Shown here piece after piece: positions 35,064 through 44,001 of a stretch of 64,000 nucleotides of DNA (position 1 is the stretch's first letter; each line of letters begins with the position of its first letter). The stretch is taken from NCBI GenBank assembly GCA_035516155.1, contig DATJAP010000035.1:1-64000 (forward strand), given 5' to 3'. The stretch comes from JAJYKN01 sp035516155. GTDB taxonomy: Bacteria; Nitrospirota; UBA9217. The translations under genes and the position numbers were made by a program. Under the pieces are notes generated by a model. That model had not been told where the DNA came from. It saw only the letters and a list, made by a program, of their open reading frames with translations, and made no database searches.

Positions 35064-36270
35064 GAGAATTGTCATAACAGGACTGGGCGTTATCTCCTCC
35101 ATCGGGATCGGCTGGCGGGACTTCTGGGATAATCTCTTGAAAGGCAAATCAGGGATCAGCCCCATTACTTCCTTTGATACTACGAACCAGTTTACGCACA
35201 ACGGCGGCGAGGTCAAGAATTTCAGACCGGAAGACTACCTCTCCGCTGATCAACTGAAATCTTTCAGCAGGGCAACGCAATTGGCTTTTGCAAGCGCCCA
35301 TCTTGCCATGAAGGATGCAACGCTGTCTCCGGCCGATCTCTCGACGAGAACTGCCGGCGTTTGTGTTGGTACCACCATGGGGTCGATTCAGACAGTGGAA
35401 ATAATAAATGAACTGCTGGTAACCGGCAGACAAAAGACCGTCGGAGCCGATCTTATTCGTCAAACATCAACCCATTCAACTTCTGCTGCGATTGCCCGTG
35501 AATTCTCGATGCAGGGAGCGAATTTCATGTTTTCGACCGCCTGTGCCGCGGGAAACTACGCAATCGGCTACGGTTTGGATCTGATACGTCTCGGCAGAGC
35601 CGATGTGCTCCTTGCTGGAGGCGCCGAACCTCTCTCGAAGGTGGCTTTTACGGGGTTTAATCAGTTCTCAGCTGTTGCGCCTGAACGATGCCAGCCCTTT
35701 GACTCGAACCGGAAAGGAATGATGGTTGCCGAAGGGTCAGCATTCGTTGTGCTAGAATCCCTCGAGAGCGCGTTGAGCAGGAATGTCGGAATTTATGCTG
35801 AGGTGTTGGGGTACGGCCTGAGTTGCGATGCCTATCACATGACCACCTCTTCCACGGAAGGGATCGTTGCGTGCATGAGCAAGGCCATGGAAGAGACTGG
35901 CATTGCACCAGAGCAGGTAGATTACATCAGCGCCCACGGGACGGGAACGCTGACCAATGACAGAAACGAGTCCGCGGCCATCAAGGAGGTCTTCGGGCAT
36001 CACTATAAGAGGATACCCGTCAGTTCCATCAAATCCATGCTCGGCCACACCATGGGCGCAGCTTCAGCAATTGAAGCGATCGCTTGCGCACTTTCTGTTA
36101 AAACTGATACGATTCCACCAACCATCAATTATGAAACACCCGACATAGAGTGTGATATTGATTGTGTGCCTAATCAATCAAGAAAACATACTGTCACAAT
36201 AGCGCTAAACAACTCGTATGCATTTGGTGGCAATAATGCCTGCCTGGTCTTAAAAAAATTTACCGGTTAA
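35056..36270 (+). CDS. Beta-ketoacyl-ACP synthase II-type, complete triad (KS-alpha)
   Basis: This 404-residue enzyme condenses the growing chain with malonyl-ACP. All catalytic residues are present: Cys163 in STACAAG, His294 in SAHGTGTLTND, and Lys326 and His331 in SIKSMLGHTMGA. It is similar in length and layout to the preceding degenerate copy, which argues for duplication and heterodimer formation. Base composition changes within this gene: up to about 36060 it is GC-rich like its neighbours, after that it is clearly AT-rich, with the change lying at the conserved KSMLGHTMGA codons. It is followed 19 bases later by the carrier protein. Confidence 0.92.
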   Translation: MNKRIVITGLGVISSIGIGWRDFWDNLLKGKSGISPITSFDTTNQFTHNGGEVKNFRPEDYLSADQLKSFSRATQLAFASAHLAMKDATLSPADLSTRTAGVCVGTTMGSIQTVEIINELLVTGRQKTVGADLIRQTSTHSTSAAIAREFSMQGANFMFSTACAAGNYAIGYGLDLIRLGRADVLLAGGAEPLSKVAFTGFNQFSAVAPERCQPFDSNRKGMMVAEGSAFVVLESLESALSRNVGIYAEVLGYGLSCDAYHMTTSSTEGIVACMSKAMEETGIAPEQVDYISAHGTGTLTNDRNESAAIKEVFGHHYKRIPVSSIKSMLGHTMGAASAIEAIACALSVKTDTIPPTINYETPDIECDIDCVPNQSRKHTVTIALNNSYAFGGNNACLVLKKFTG

Positions 36271-36289
36271 GGATGACGAGGAGATAACA

Positions 36290-36544
36290 ATGGCTGTAAA
36301 TGTGGAAAAAGAAATAGTCTCAATAATCTCTGAGGTCTCAGGATTCGATGAGGATGAGATTACCTCAGAGAAAAATTTTTTTAAAGATCTGGAAGTAGAC
36401 TCTATTAAAGCTATTGAGATCACGGTAGCTATTGAAAAAAAATTTAAAGTATCGGTACGAGATGAGGATGTTCCTAAAATTACCACGGTGAAAGAGGCTG
36501 TTGAGCTTGTAAATAATTTGTTGAATCAAAAATCCAGTAAATGA
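36290..36544 (+). CDS. Acyl carrier protein
   Basis: This 84-residue carrier protein has the four-helix ACP pattern and the phosphopantetheine-attachment Ser38 in the motif DLEVDSIKAIE. Housekeeping ACPs usually read DSLD; DSIK is typical of specialised carriers. GAGGAG precedes the ATG. It is AT-rich relative to the upstream genes. Its stop codon overlaps the start of the FAD oxidoreductase (ATGA), so carrier and oxidoreductase are made together. Confidence 0.93.
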   Translation: MAVNVEKEIVSIISEVSGFDEDEITSEKNFFKDLEVDSIKAIEITVAIEKKFKVSVRDEDVPKITTVKEAVELVNNLLNQKSSK

Positions 36545-37977
36545 TACAAACTCATAAAGATAGTTATGATGCTGTAATAATAGGGGCAGGCATGGGAGGC
36601 CTTGTTTGCGGGTGCTACCTTGCAAAAGCCGGGATAAAAGTGCTGATTGCAGAACAACATTTCAAGCCGGGAGGCTACTGCACCTCATTCAAGCGACAAG
36701 GGTTCACATTCGATGCCGCCGCTCACTCCTTTGGAGGATATAGAAAAGATGGAATTGTTCGAAAAGTATTTAATGATCTTGGAATTGATAAAAAAGTAAA
36801 TATCACTAGATATGATCCTTCAGACATAATAATCACTCCTGATTATAACGTTACGTTTTATGCCGATTTAGACAAAACGATAAATGACTTCCAAAGTGTT
36901 TTCCCAGATGAAAGGGATGGCATCAGGGATTTTTTTAATTTCATAATTAATCCGGACCAGAAGTTTTTTATGCGCGTTAGAAACTGGACTTTTCAAAATT
37001 TATTGGACAACTATTTCAAAAATGACAAGCTAAAAAGCATCATTTCTTTTCCACTATTGGGGAACGGCGCATTGCCTCCATCACTTATGTCCGCACTCAT
37101 AGGCGCTAAAATATTCCAAGAGTTTCTTGTCGATGGGGGATATTATCCTGAGGGCGGTATGCAAGCACTACCCGATGCGCTGGCAGAAAAATTTAAAGAA
37201 TTCGGCGGTGACCTGCGGTTATCATGTTCTGTTAAAAAAATTAGAATTAAAGACAATATGGTTACGGGTACGGTTATGGAGAAAAACGGCTTTATACCCT
37301 CAAAATATGTCATTTCTAACTGCGATTCTCGGCAAACTTTCTTGAGTCTCATAGGAAGAAGTAAAATTAGCAACAAGGATTTTTTAGACACCATGAATAA
37401 TATGATCCCTTCACGTTCCATATTTATTTTATATTTAGGTTTAAATAACTTGTGTACAGAGGAGGTAAAATCAGGTACTAACATTTGGTTGCTTTCCAAT
37501 TACAATTTAGACAATACATACCTTTTACAACATGAATTAAATCTCGACAATGCATGCACTATGGTCCGTTTCATGCCAAATCAAAAAGCTCTGTTAGCCT
37601 TCGTGAATGTACCATTCAGGAACAAGAAGTATTGGGACGTCAACAAGGAAAAGGTTTTAGAGTCATTTATTAAAAGAATCGAAGAAAAAGTGTTCCCCGA
37701 ACTAACACAACATATTAAATATAAGGGAGCGGCGACGCCATTTACATTATACAAATATACCCTCAACTATAAGGGAGCTGCTTACGGCTGGGCATGTATG
37801 CCTTCACAGTTGGGTCTCCCTGATTTAAGAAAGCCTTCATTTATCCAAGGCCTTTATTTGACAGGTCACTGGACAACCCAGGGGATAGGAATTCCTGGTG
37901 TTATTTATAGCGGCCATGATACAGCTAAATTAATTTTAAGAAAAGAACAGCGTCACACACAAAGTGTGTTAAACTAA
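36541..37977 (+). CDS. CrtI / retinol-saturase-like FAD oxidoreductase
   Basis: This 478-residue flavoprotein has the N-terminal dinucleotide loop VIIGAGMGGLVCGCYLAKAG with EQHFKPGGYCTSF, the start pattern of the phytoene desaturase / all-trans-retinol saturase / carotenoid isomerase family. It has the C-terminal FAD motif GLYLTGHWTTQGIGIPGVIYSG. Family members add, move or reduce double bonds in long conjugated chains. It is coupled to the ACP gene by a four-base overlap, so the natural substrate may be an ACP-bound or released polyene rather than a carotenoid. No phytoene synthase lies nearby. The gene is strongly AT-rich (17 of 60 G or C at 36781-36840). Confidence 0.85.
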   Translation: MIQTHKDSYDAVIIGAGMGGLVCGCYLAKAGIKVLIAEQHFKPGGYCTSFKRQGFTFDAAAHSFGGYRKDGIVRKVFNDLGIDKKVNITRYDPSDIIITPDYNVTFYADLDKTINDFQSVFPDERDGIRDFFNFIINPDQKFFMRVRNWTFQNLLDNYFKNDKLKSIISFPLLGNGALPPSLMSALIGAKIFQEFLVDGGYYPEGGMQALPDALAEKFKEFGGDLRLSCSVKKIRIKDNMVTGTVMEKNGFIPSKYVISNCDSRQTFLSLIGRSKISNKDFLDTMNNMIPSRSIFILYLGLNNLCTEEVKSGTNIWLLSNYNLDNTYLLQHELNLDNACTMVRFMPNQKALLAFVNVPFRNKKYWDVNKEKVLESFIKRIEEKVFPELTQHIKYKGAATPFTLYKYTLNYKGAAYGWACMPSQLGLPDLRKPSFIQGLYLTGHWTTQGIGIPGVIYSGHDTAKLILRKEQRHTQSVLN

Positions 37978-37982
37978 ACCTT

Positions 37983-40145
37983 ATGGAAAATAAAGAAAAG
38001 TACATACAACAAAAAATACAGGACATAACGCCGTCTGTAGGAAGCCAACTTCTCTTTTATGGCGCACTTACATTCTTGTTATTAAGTATTTTAGATTATT
38101 TTGTTACGCCGGAGAACTTTGGAAAATTTTTAGTCTATCGGGCAGTGGCATCTTCGTTACTGCTTTTTTTAAGATATATTCTCAAGCTAAACCATAATAG
38201 ACTATATCAAACAACAGTTATTATTACCGGTGTTTTAGTAACTGCGTCGGCAATTGAATTAATGATCCTCTCGTTTGGTGGGCATCAATCTACTTACTAT
38301 GCAGGAATGATTATTGCTCTTATTTTCATTTTTGGTTTTGTCCCTATTTCTACTAAAGCAACTTTGCTACTAGCTTTTACGACATATGCAATTTACGTAC
38401 TGCCCATCATATTCTTAGACAAGATAACAAATATTCGCACATTTATCAACAATAACACCTTTTTATTATCAGCCATCATCATTGGACTGGCATGGAGATA
38501 TATCAATTACAATCTTCTCGTGAAAAATCTCTCCCTTGAATTTGACCTGTCCCAGGACAAGGAACAGCTTGCGTTGTATTCGCAGAAACTTGAGAATCTG
38601 GTCGCCGAGCGAACAAAAGAACTAAACAAGTCCGAGCAATGGCATCGATCGCTCTATGAAAACGCCACAGACGGCATTCTCGTTCTCGATAAAAACGGCA
38701 TTATTTTAAATGCAAACGAGAAAGTATGCGAAATGCACGGATTCTCGCGTGACGCATTGATCGGAGCCCACATAAAGCTCCTCGAGGCGGAAACCGAGAA
38801 GGAGAAGATGACGGACAGGATGCGCCGCATCTTGTCCGGTGAAGCCATGGTGTATGAAACAAAGCACAATAGGAAGGACGGCTCGCCGATTTTCGTCGAG
38901 GCGAGTTCAAAAGCGATCACCATCGATAAGGAGCAATTCGTTCAAACATTTTACCGCGACATTACGGAAAGGAAGAAACTCCAGGAACACTTGTTTCAAT
39001 CGCAAAAGATGGAGTCTATCGGCGTTTTAGCCGGAGGAATCGCCCATGATTTCAATAATATTTTAACGGCCATCCTGGGGCATATCGAGATTATTCGTAA
39101 GAATCCCGTACTGGATGTCAAAGCGACAAACAGTCTGAGCGTAATCGAGGATGCTTCTCGGCGTGCGGGGCGAATGATCTCCAAACTGCTCGGTTTTGCG
39201 CGCAAGAGCAAGTATGAGCTTGTTCCGCTTAATCTGAATGACGTCGTTTATGATACGATCAAGCTCCTGGAAAGAGTTATCGATAAGCAAATCGAGATGA
39301 GGGTGGAACTCGACAATCATCTTCCCGTCATCCAGGGCGATACGAACCATATCGAACAGATCGTCATGAATCTTATCATCAACGCTCGTGATGCGATGCC
39401 AAAAGGCGGGAAAATCGTCATCAACACTTCCGTGCTCGACGTGAAACCCGATATGTGGGACGTGCCGCAGTATATCGTTCCCGGACAATATGTCGTGCTC
39501 ACGATATCCGATACGGGCATAGGGATACCTGAAAGTGTAAGGAATAAGATATTCGAACCTTTCTTTACGACAAAAGAACGGGGAAAAGGCACCGGCCTAG
39601 GCCTGTCTATGGTGTACGGAGCGGTTAAAGAGCATAAGGGATATATCACCGTCGCAAGCGAAGTCGGCGTTGGATCAAGTTTCACTATTTACCTGCCCGC
39701 TTTTACACAGGCGCCTGCTGCCTTGCCGGTCCCTGAAGCGACTACCGCTCTGCGAGGTGATGAGACTCTGCTTGTGGTCGATGATGAGGTCGCTCTTTTA
39801 AAGTCCATCCAGGACGCCCTTGAAAACCATGGCTATAAGACATTCGCCATGAATGATTCCATTGATGCGCTCGCCATTTTCGGGAAAATTCCCCAGGAAA
39901 TAGCCCTGGTCATTACGGACATCGCCATGCCGAACATGGACGGCAAGGAGCTTATAAAAAAGATCAAGGAAATAAAGCCCGAGATAAAGATTCTTGCCAT
40001 GTCTGGTCACACGAAGTATATCGCGGACAAGGACGGTATACGGGAAATCGACGGCTTTCTGAAGAAGCCTTTTGAATCCCACTATATGCTCTCAGTGGTA
40101 CGTCGAATTCTTGATACGAAAACAAGAACCTCCCTCACTATTTGA
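37983..40145 (+). CDS. Hybrid sensor histidine kinase, seven-helix-like input, PAS and receiver
   Basis: This 720-residue kinase has about six membrane helices in its first 180 residues, then a coiled coil and a PAS domain (about 220-330). His355 is in GGIAHDFNN, the ATPase boxes are NARDAMP, DTGIGIP and FFTTKERGKGTGLGL, and a C-terminal receiver (about 595-715) has Asp646 in VITDIAMPNMDG. It follows the FAD oxidoreductase by five bases and so belongs to the same transcript. The membrane half is AT-rich like the upstream two genes, while from about 38540 the catalytic half is GC-rich (33 of 60 at 39121-39180). The gene thus appears mosaic. It may sense or control the cluster product. Confidence 0.9.
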   Translation: MENKEKYIQQKIQDITPSVGSQLLFYGALTFLLLSILDYFVTPENFGKFLVYRAVASSLLLFLRYILKLNHNRLYQTTVIITGVLVTASAIELMILSFGGHQSTYYAGMIIALIFIFGFVPISTKATLLLAFTTYAIYVLPIIFLDKITNIRTFINNNTFLLSAIIIGLAWRYINYNLLVKNLSLEFDLSQDKEQLALYSQKLENLVAERTKELNKSEQWHRSLYENATDGILVLDKNGIILNANEKVCEMHGFSRDALIGAHIKLLEAETEKEKMTDRMRRILSGEAMVYETKHNRKDGSPIFVEASSKAITIDKEQFVQTFYRDITERKKLQEHLFQSQKMESIGVLAGGIAHDFNNILTAILGHIEIIRKNPVLDVKATNSLSVIEDASRRAGRMISKLLGFARKSKYELVPLNLNDVVYDTIKLLERVIDKQIEMRVELDNHLPVIQGDTNHIEQIVMNLIINARDAMPKGGKIVINTSVLDVKPDMWDVPQYIVPGQYVVLTISDTGIGIPESVRNKIFEPFFTTKERGKGTGLGLSMVYGAVKEHKGYITVASEVGVGSSFTIYLPAFTQAPAALPVPEATTALRGDETLLVVDDEVALLKSIQDALENHGYKTFAMNDSIDALAIFGKIPQEIALVITDIAMPNMDGKELIKKIKEIKPEIKILAMSGHTKYIADKDGIREIDGFLKKPFESHYMLSVVRRILDTKTRTSLTI

Positions 40146-40438
40146 CAGTACGGTAGTTAGATCCATCCTCTCCTTTTTTAGAAAACAAGAGGGAGAAATT
40201 TGCAAAGAAAATCAGGAGTATGCCTGGAGAACGGCATTCCTCCTGGACGGTGAACCATTATATTAACCATCATTGGACGATTTTCCTGCTTTTCCCGAGT
40301 TTTCATCAATCATTTTTGGAAAAAATCGGCACGGAGATATTTCCCGTCGAACCTGTCCGCATTCTGGGCATTCATTAAGCTCCCCATATCTCAGCTGTTA
40401 ATACTGCCCAGTCAGGGCAGCAGAGCCAGTCAATCAAA

Positions 40439-41488
40439 TCAGAAGCACAACCGCAGGTTTTTTGCAAGTTCCTCAGGCGGATTGATAATCAATTCGGTCT
40501 GGAGCATTTTTTGTAGAAAGTAATCATCATTGCGGTAATTGGGATAGAGATTTTGGCGGTTGACCAGTTTCAGCACGCACCGGTTTCCCTCTCCACCGGC
40601 AGCATGGCTCACTGAAAACAGGGAATAGTTGAAGCTCAGATAGCCCAGGCGTTCATAGAACTCGAGCGATTTCGATATGCCACGGGCAAGTGCTCCGAGG
40701 TCCGCTTCGGTCATCATTGCAAAATCGCGTACCGATTCATGGACAGCGACAATCTCGTTGTTTCCCATCGGCGAAAAGGCAGTGAGCCAGTGCCAATTCC
40801 CGAGCTGCGCAATATACCGCGCTCCTGTTTTCTTTTCCTCCCTAATCAAATCGACGTGGTACGGAGATCCGTTTTTCAGATAATATGCTCGACATGCTTC
40901 GATCATCCGCCCGTGAAATGTATAGGCTACCGGCGTAATCAGGATTTGCAGGTGCGGATGGACCAGGCTTGCACCTGCGGGAAAAAGGTAATTTGCATTG
41001 ACCGTCACAAACCGGGCTTCTGAATCGCGCCGGGACACCGCCTTCAGAAATTCCAGCGCTGCTTTGAGTCCATGTTCCACCAAGACGGGGCTGTATTCCG
41101 AAAGATTCAGAAAATGGGCGCTACTCAGAGATACGACGGCATGGTATGCCCCGATTGCAAATAGGTTTGGGAACAACAGCGCTTCTCCCGACCGGATCCT
41201 GCCTTGCGGCACCAAATCGGCGGGATAGCGCGGTGTGCTTTCCTCGACACGTGTCCCGCAAAAAATACAGGTTTTGGCACTTTCCGCGACAAGTTCCCTG
41301 ATGAGAGCAGGATCATTGCCTCCGAAAAAAACCTTGACCTTGTCCCGGAGAAAGGGATTGTAAACACTTCTGTCCCCCAGGAGCGGATCCTTTCTCACTT
41401 CCACCTGGTAGGCCTCTTCGGCAAAGTTGTTTTGTGGATTCAAGATTGTGCAGGTCGACTGTACGGTCTCGAACGTTATTTTCGCCAT
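40439..41488 (-). CDS. Galactose-1-phosphate uridylyltransferase-like HIT-superfamily protein
   Basis: This 349-residue protein has the two-domain GalT/HIT layout. A CIFC pair is at about residue 74-77 (zinc-type), and the nucleotidyl-transfer motif is GASLVHPHLQI with the HxH pair. It lacks other residues of canonical GalT and no galactose pathway gene is adjacent, so it may be a nucleotidyltransferase or phosphorylase of the wider family. GGAGGGAGAGG precedes the ATG. It stands alone, downstream of the phosphoesterase gene on the same strand. Confidence 0.75.
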   Translation of the reverse strand: MAKITFETVQSTCTILNPQNNFAEEAYQVEVRKDPLLGDRSVYNPFLRDKVKVFFGGNDPALIRELVAESAKTCIFCGTRVEESTPRYPADLVPQGRIRSGEALLFPNLFAIGAYHAVVSLSSAHFLNLSEYSPVLVEHGLKAALEFLKAVSRRDSEARFVTVNANYLFPAGASLVHPHLQILITPVAYTFHGRMIEACRAYYLKNGSPYHVDLIREEKKTGARYIAQLGNWHWLTAFSPMGNNEIVAVHESVRDFAMMTEADLGALARGISKSLEFYERLGYLSFNYSLFSVSHAAGGEGNRCVLKLVNRQNLYPNYRNDDYFLQKMLQTELIINPPEELAKNLRLCF

Positions 41489-41658
41489 AGCCTCTCCCTC
41501 CGGACACGATTCGTGATCAGGCTTTAATAACTGTGGGCACTGTCGACTTCGTAGTAGTTCAGGCTAACCGATCAACACTTTCAGCGTTCCTCTGCGGCAT
41601 CCGTGTTTCCCGCGTTTTCTATCATGTTTCCAGTAGCCTAAGTGATTTTTCCCTTCAG

Positions 41659-42396
41659 TCACCTTCCCCAGGCAAGTCGCTCCGCGAGCCGGGGGGGCAG
41701 GCCCGCATTGATGATTTTGTCCTGGCAGCGTCGCAAGTCGTATTCGATACGGTAAAAGGTGACCTTCCGGTCGCGATCGTCATAAACAAGGAACGCCGCG
41801 CGGGGATCGCCGTCGCGTGGCTGCCCCACACTTCCCGGATTGATCAAATACCGCTTACCTTGGTGCAGGAACAGGTCCGCGTGAGAAAGCGACGTCGAGA
41901 TGATGCCGTCTTGCTCGATGAGAACGGTCATGATGTGTGAATGACCGAAAAAACCGAGGTCCGGAGAATGGCGCTGCCGCGCAAGTTCGCGGAAGTTATC
42001 AACAGCATCATCCCGGAAGAGAATATAGCGATTGGTATCATGAATTGATCCATGAAAGAGGTAAAAATCGCGGACAGATCGCTCACGCTGCAGATCAATC
42101 AGATATTGCCTGTTCTCGCTAGTCAGCTGCTCCCGGGTCCAGAGAATGGCTGCTCGAGCCTGCGGATTGAAGCTGTCGGGCTCTTCCAGTCCCGATGCCG
42201 CGGCATCGTGATTGCCCAGCACGCACAGGATCTTTTCGCTTCGCAGAATGTCGATGCACTCATTTGGATTGGCGTTATACCCTACCACGTCTCCAAGACA
42301 GACGATCTCATCCACCTGCAGGGTACTGATCCGATTGAGCACTGCGGTCAGTGCTTCAAGATTTGCATGAATATCAGAAATTACCACTGTTCGCAT
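41659..42396 (-). CDS. Metallophosphoesterase (calcineurin-like, YfcE/MJ0936 type)
   Basis: This 245-residue enzyme has the dimetal phosphoesterase boxes: ISDIHANLEAL, VCLGDVVGYNANP, LGNHDAA, FLFHGSIHD-like (YLFHGSIHD) and FFGHSHIM. It should hydrolyse phosphodiesters or phosphate monoesters; the substrate is not predictable. The start MRTVVISDIHAN is the family's usual first residues. It is on the same strand as the GalT-like gene but 170 bases away. Confidence 0.9.
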   Translation of the reverse strand: MRTVVISDIHANLEALTAVLNRISTLQVDEIVCLGDVVGYNANPNECIDILRSEKILCVLGNHDAAASGLEEPDSFNPQARAAILWTREQLTSENRQYLIDLQRERSVRDFYLFHGSIHDTNRYILFRDDAVDNFRELARQRHSPDLGFFGHSHIMTVLIEQDGIISTSLSHADLFLHQGKRYLINPGSVGQPRDGDPRAAFLVYDDRDRKVTFYRIEYDLRRCQDKIINAGLPPRLAERLAWGR

Positions 42397-42680
42397 ATGA
42401 TTCCTGTCCAGGCTCGTTTTGGAGCCAATATTCTTAATTGTAGCAGATGTAGCAGGGTGAGGAACGTACGGTGGGGCAAGTTAGCTGTTCTTTTTTGTCG
42501 CTTTGTCCTTACAGGGCAGGTTCTTGTGAACGAGCTTCTTTTTCCTCGTGCAGTGAAGTGCAACGAAGGTCCTGCAGCTCCTGGAGCCGTCAACGGCATC
42601 TGATTTCGGAAACCTGGCGTATTTGCAGTCAAGATCGCAGAATTCCATTCAATACTCGTGGGACTTAGTGTTTCACCCGG

Positions 42681-43769
42681 TTAAAATATATGTAATTCCG
42701 CCGCACCGTCAAGGACAAGAACAGCCCTCAAGGCGGCATCGGTCAAGCCGACGGCAACAGGGCGAATCGTATCAATCGTACCGCTGATTGCAACATGCTG
42801 CGTTAGCTTGCGGTTCAGCGCTTTCGTCAGAAGGCCGCTTAGTCCGTCAATTCTGTTTCCGATATCCCATTTTGCTGCATCTTCCAAGCTTTTCCGAAGC
42901 CGGGTGTGAAACATCCAGTCTTCCGCTTTGACGAGAACCTGCCTCGTCTCTACCGTGTAATCCAGGTCCCGGATATACAGGCGTCTGGACAACGCATCAT
43001 ATGCCGGCGTGCCTTTCAGGTAAATCGTGCCGTTTATGGTTCCGGTGACTCGTAATTGCAGGATAACTGATTCACCCGATCCAAAAACCTTCACATTTCC
43101 GATTCTAATCCTGTTATCGCCCCTCGTAAAGACCTGGCCTTCCAGTCTTTTGGCAAGTTCGCTTCCAACGAACTGATAGGAAAGCTCACTCTCCAGTGCA
43201 ATGTGAAAACTGCTCTCCGAAGGAGCAGTTGACAAATGGGGAACCGGTGGAGCTGACGGATGCGGCGTATTATTGGTAATAATTCTCGGCCTGGCAACAA
43301 GACCGATGACTACGGTAAACTCATCTCCCTGCTCATTTTGCGCGGATGAAGGCGAAACATGCACCGCTTGCGGATTCAGCAAGAGCGCCAGGTTGTCGGT
43401 AAGCGGAATCGGATATTGCAGTGCTTCCCAGGCTGCGGATGCCCGCTCCCGGATAAAATCGCTGTTCACAACAGTGTCGTCAAGTTTCGTAATTTGTCTA
43501 TTCAGAAATCTTCGAATTCTGCCAACAGAAGCGTCTTCATCATTACTCCTATTGCTTCCTTTGCCCATCTGCAGCAAGCCCTTAGCAACGTCTTCAAGAG
43601 AATTCAGTGGCAGACTGACCGGTACATTGATTATGGAGTCCTCAACGATAATCTCTGCGACTGGTTTTACTGGCGCTGAGGGAGCGGACACAGTAAAATG
43701 AGCACATCCGAAGATGACGAGAGCATAAGCAGCAAAAAAGAACGTAGCAACCCTGCGAGCAATAAACAT
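42681..43769 (-). CDS. DUF4403-family lipoprotein
   Basis: This 362-residue exported protein has a signal peptide with lipobox VIFGC. It fits DUF4403: an early SIINVPVSLPLNSLEDVAKGL, a middle block with VRTGTINGTIYLKGTPAYD-like strands and a final part resembling lipid-binding BPI/SMP-type folds. The ATG at 43769 is chosen because GGGGGAAG precedes it; the frame extends further upstream without a signal. The function of the family is unknown, with an envelope lipid role sometimes suggested. It is divergent from the REC-PilZ regulator gene. Confidence 0.8.
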   Translation of the reverse strand: MFIARRVATFFFAAYALVIFGCAHFTVSAPSAPVKPVAEIIVEDSIINVPVSLPLNSLEDVAKGLLQMGKGSNRSNDEDASVGRIRRFLNRQITKLDDTVVNSDFIRERASAAWEALQYPIPLTDNLALLLNPQAVHVSPSSAQNEQGDEFTVVIGLVARPRIITNNTPHPSAPPVPHLSTAPSESSFHIALESELSYQFVGSELAKRLEGQVFTRGDNRIRIGNVKVFGSGESVILQLRVTGTINGTIYLKGTPAYDALSRRLYIRDLDYTVETRQVLVKAEDWMFHTRLRKSLEDAAKWDIGNRIDGLSGLLTKALNRKLTQHVAISGTIDTIRPVAVGLTDAALRAVLVLDGAAELHIF

Positions 43770-44001
43770 GAAAATACTTCCCCCGTGCCCTTTACGACGC
43801 ATATCGGGCCGTTAAATTATAACAGTTGATAAACGGTGTTCCTTGACAGGTTGCAAAGCGCTATCTATACTTAAACCATAAGCGATATTCCATGAACGTT
43901 GGGGAATTCGGATACCACTACGAGGGGAAATACGGCAAAATAATTTTCATTTTGCACCAGACGCAGTGACCAGATTCTCCCAGCTGACACGGGAGCAAGT
44001 C

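Noticed and set aside
36541..37977. Carotenoid biosynthesis gene crtI
   Set aside because: No phytoene synthase or other carotenoid gene is nearby, and the gene is coupled to an acyl carrier protein gene.
31327..40145. Housekeeping fatty acid synthesis operon
   Set aside because: There is no fabD, fabH, enoyl reductase or standard acpP. One ketosynthase is degenerate, and a CrtI-like oxidoreductase and a kinase are included.
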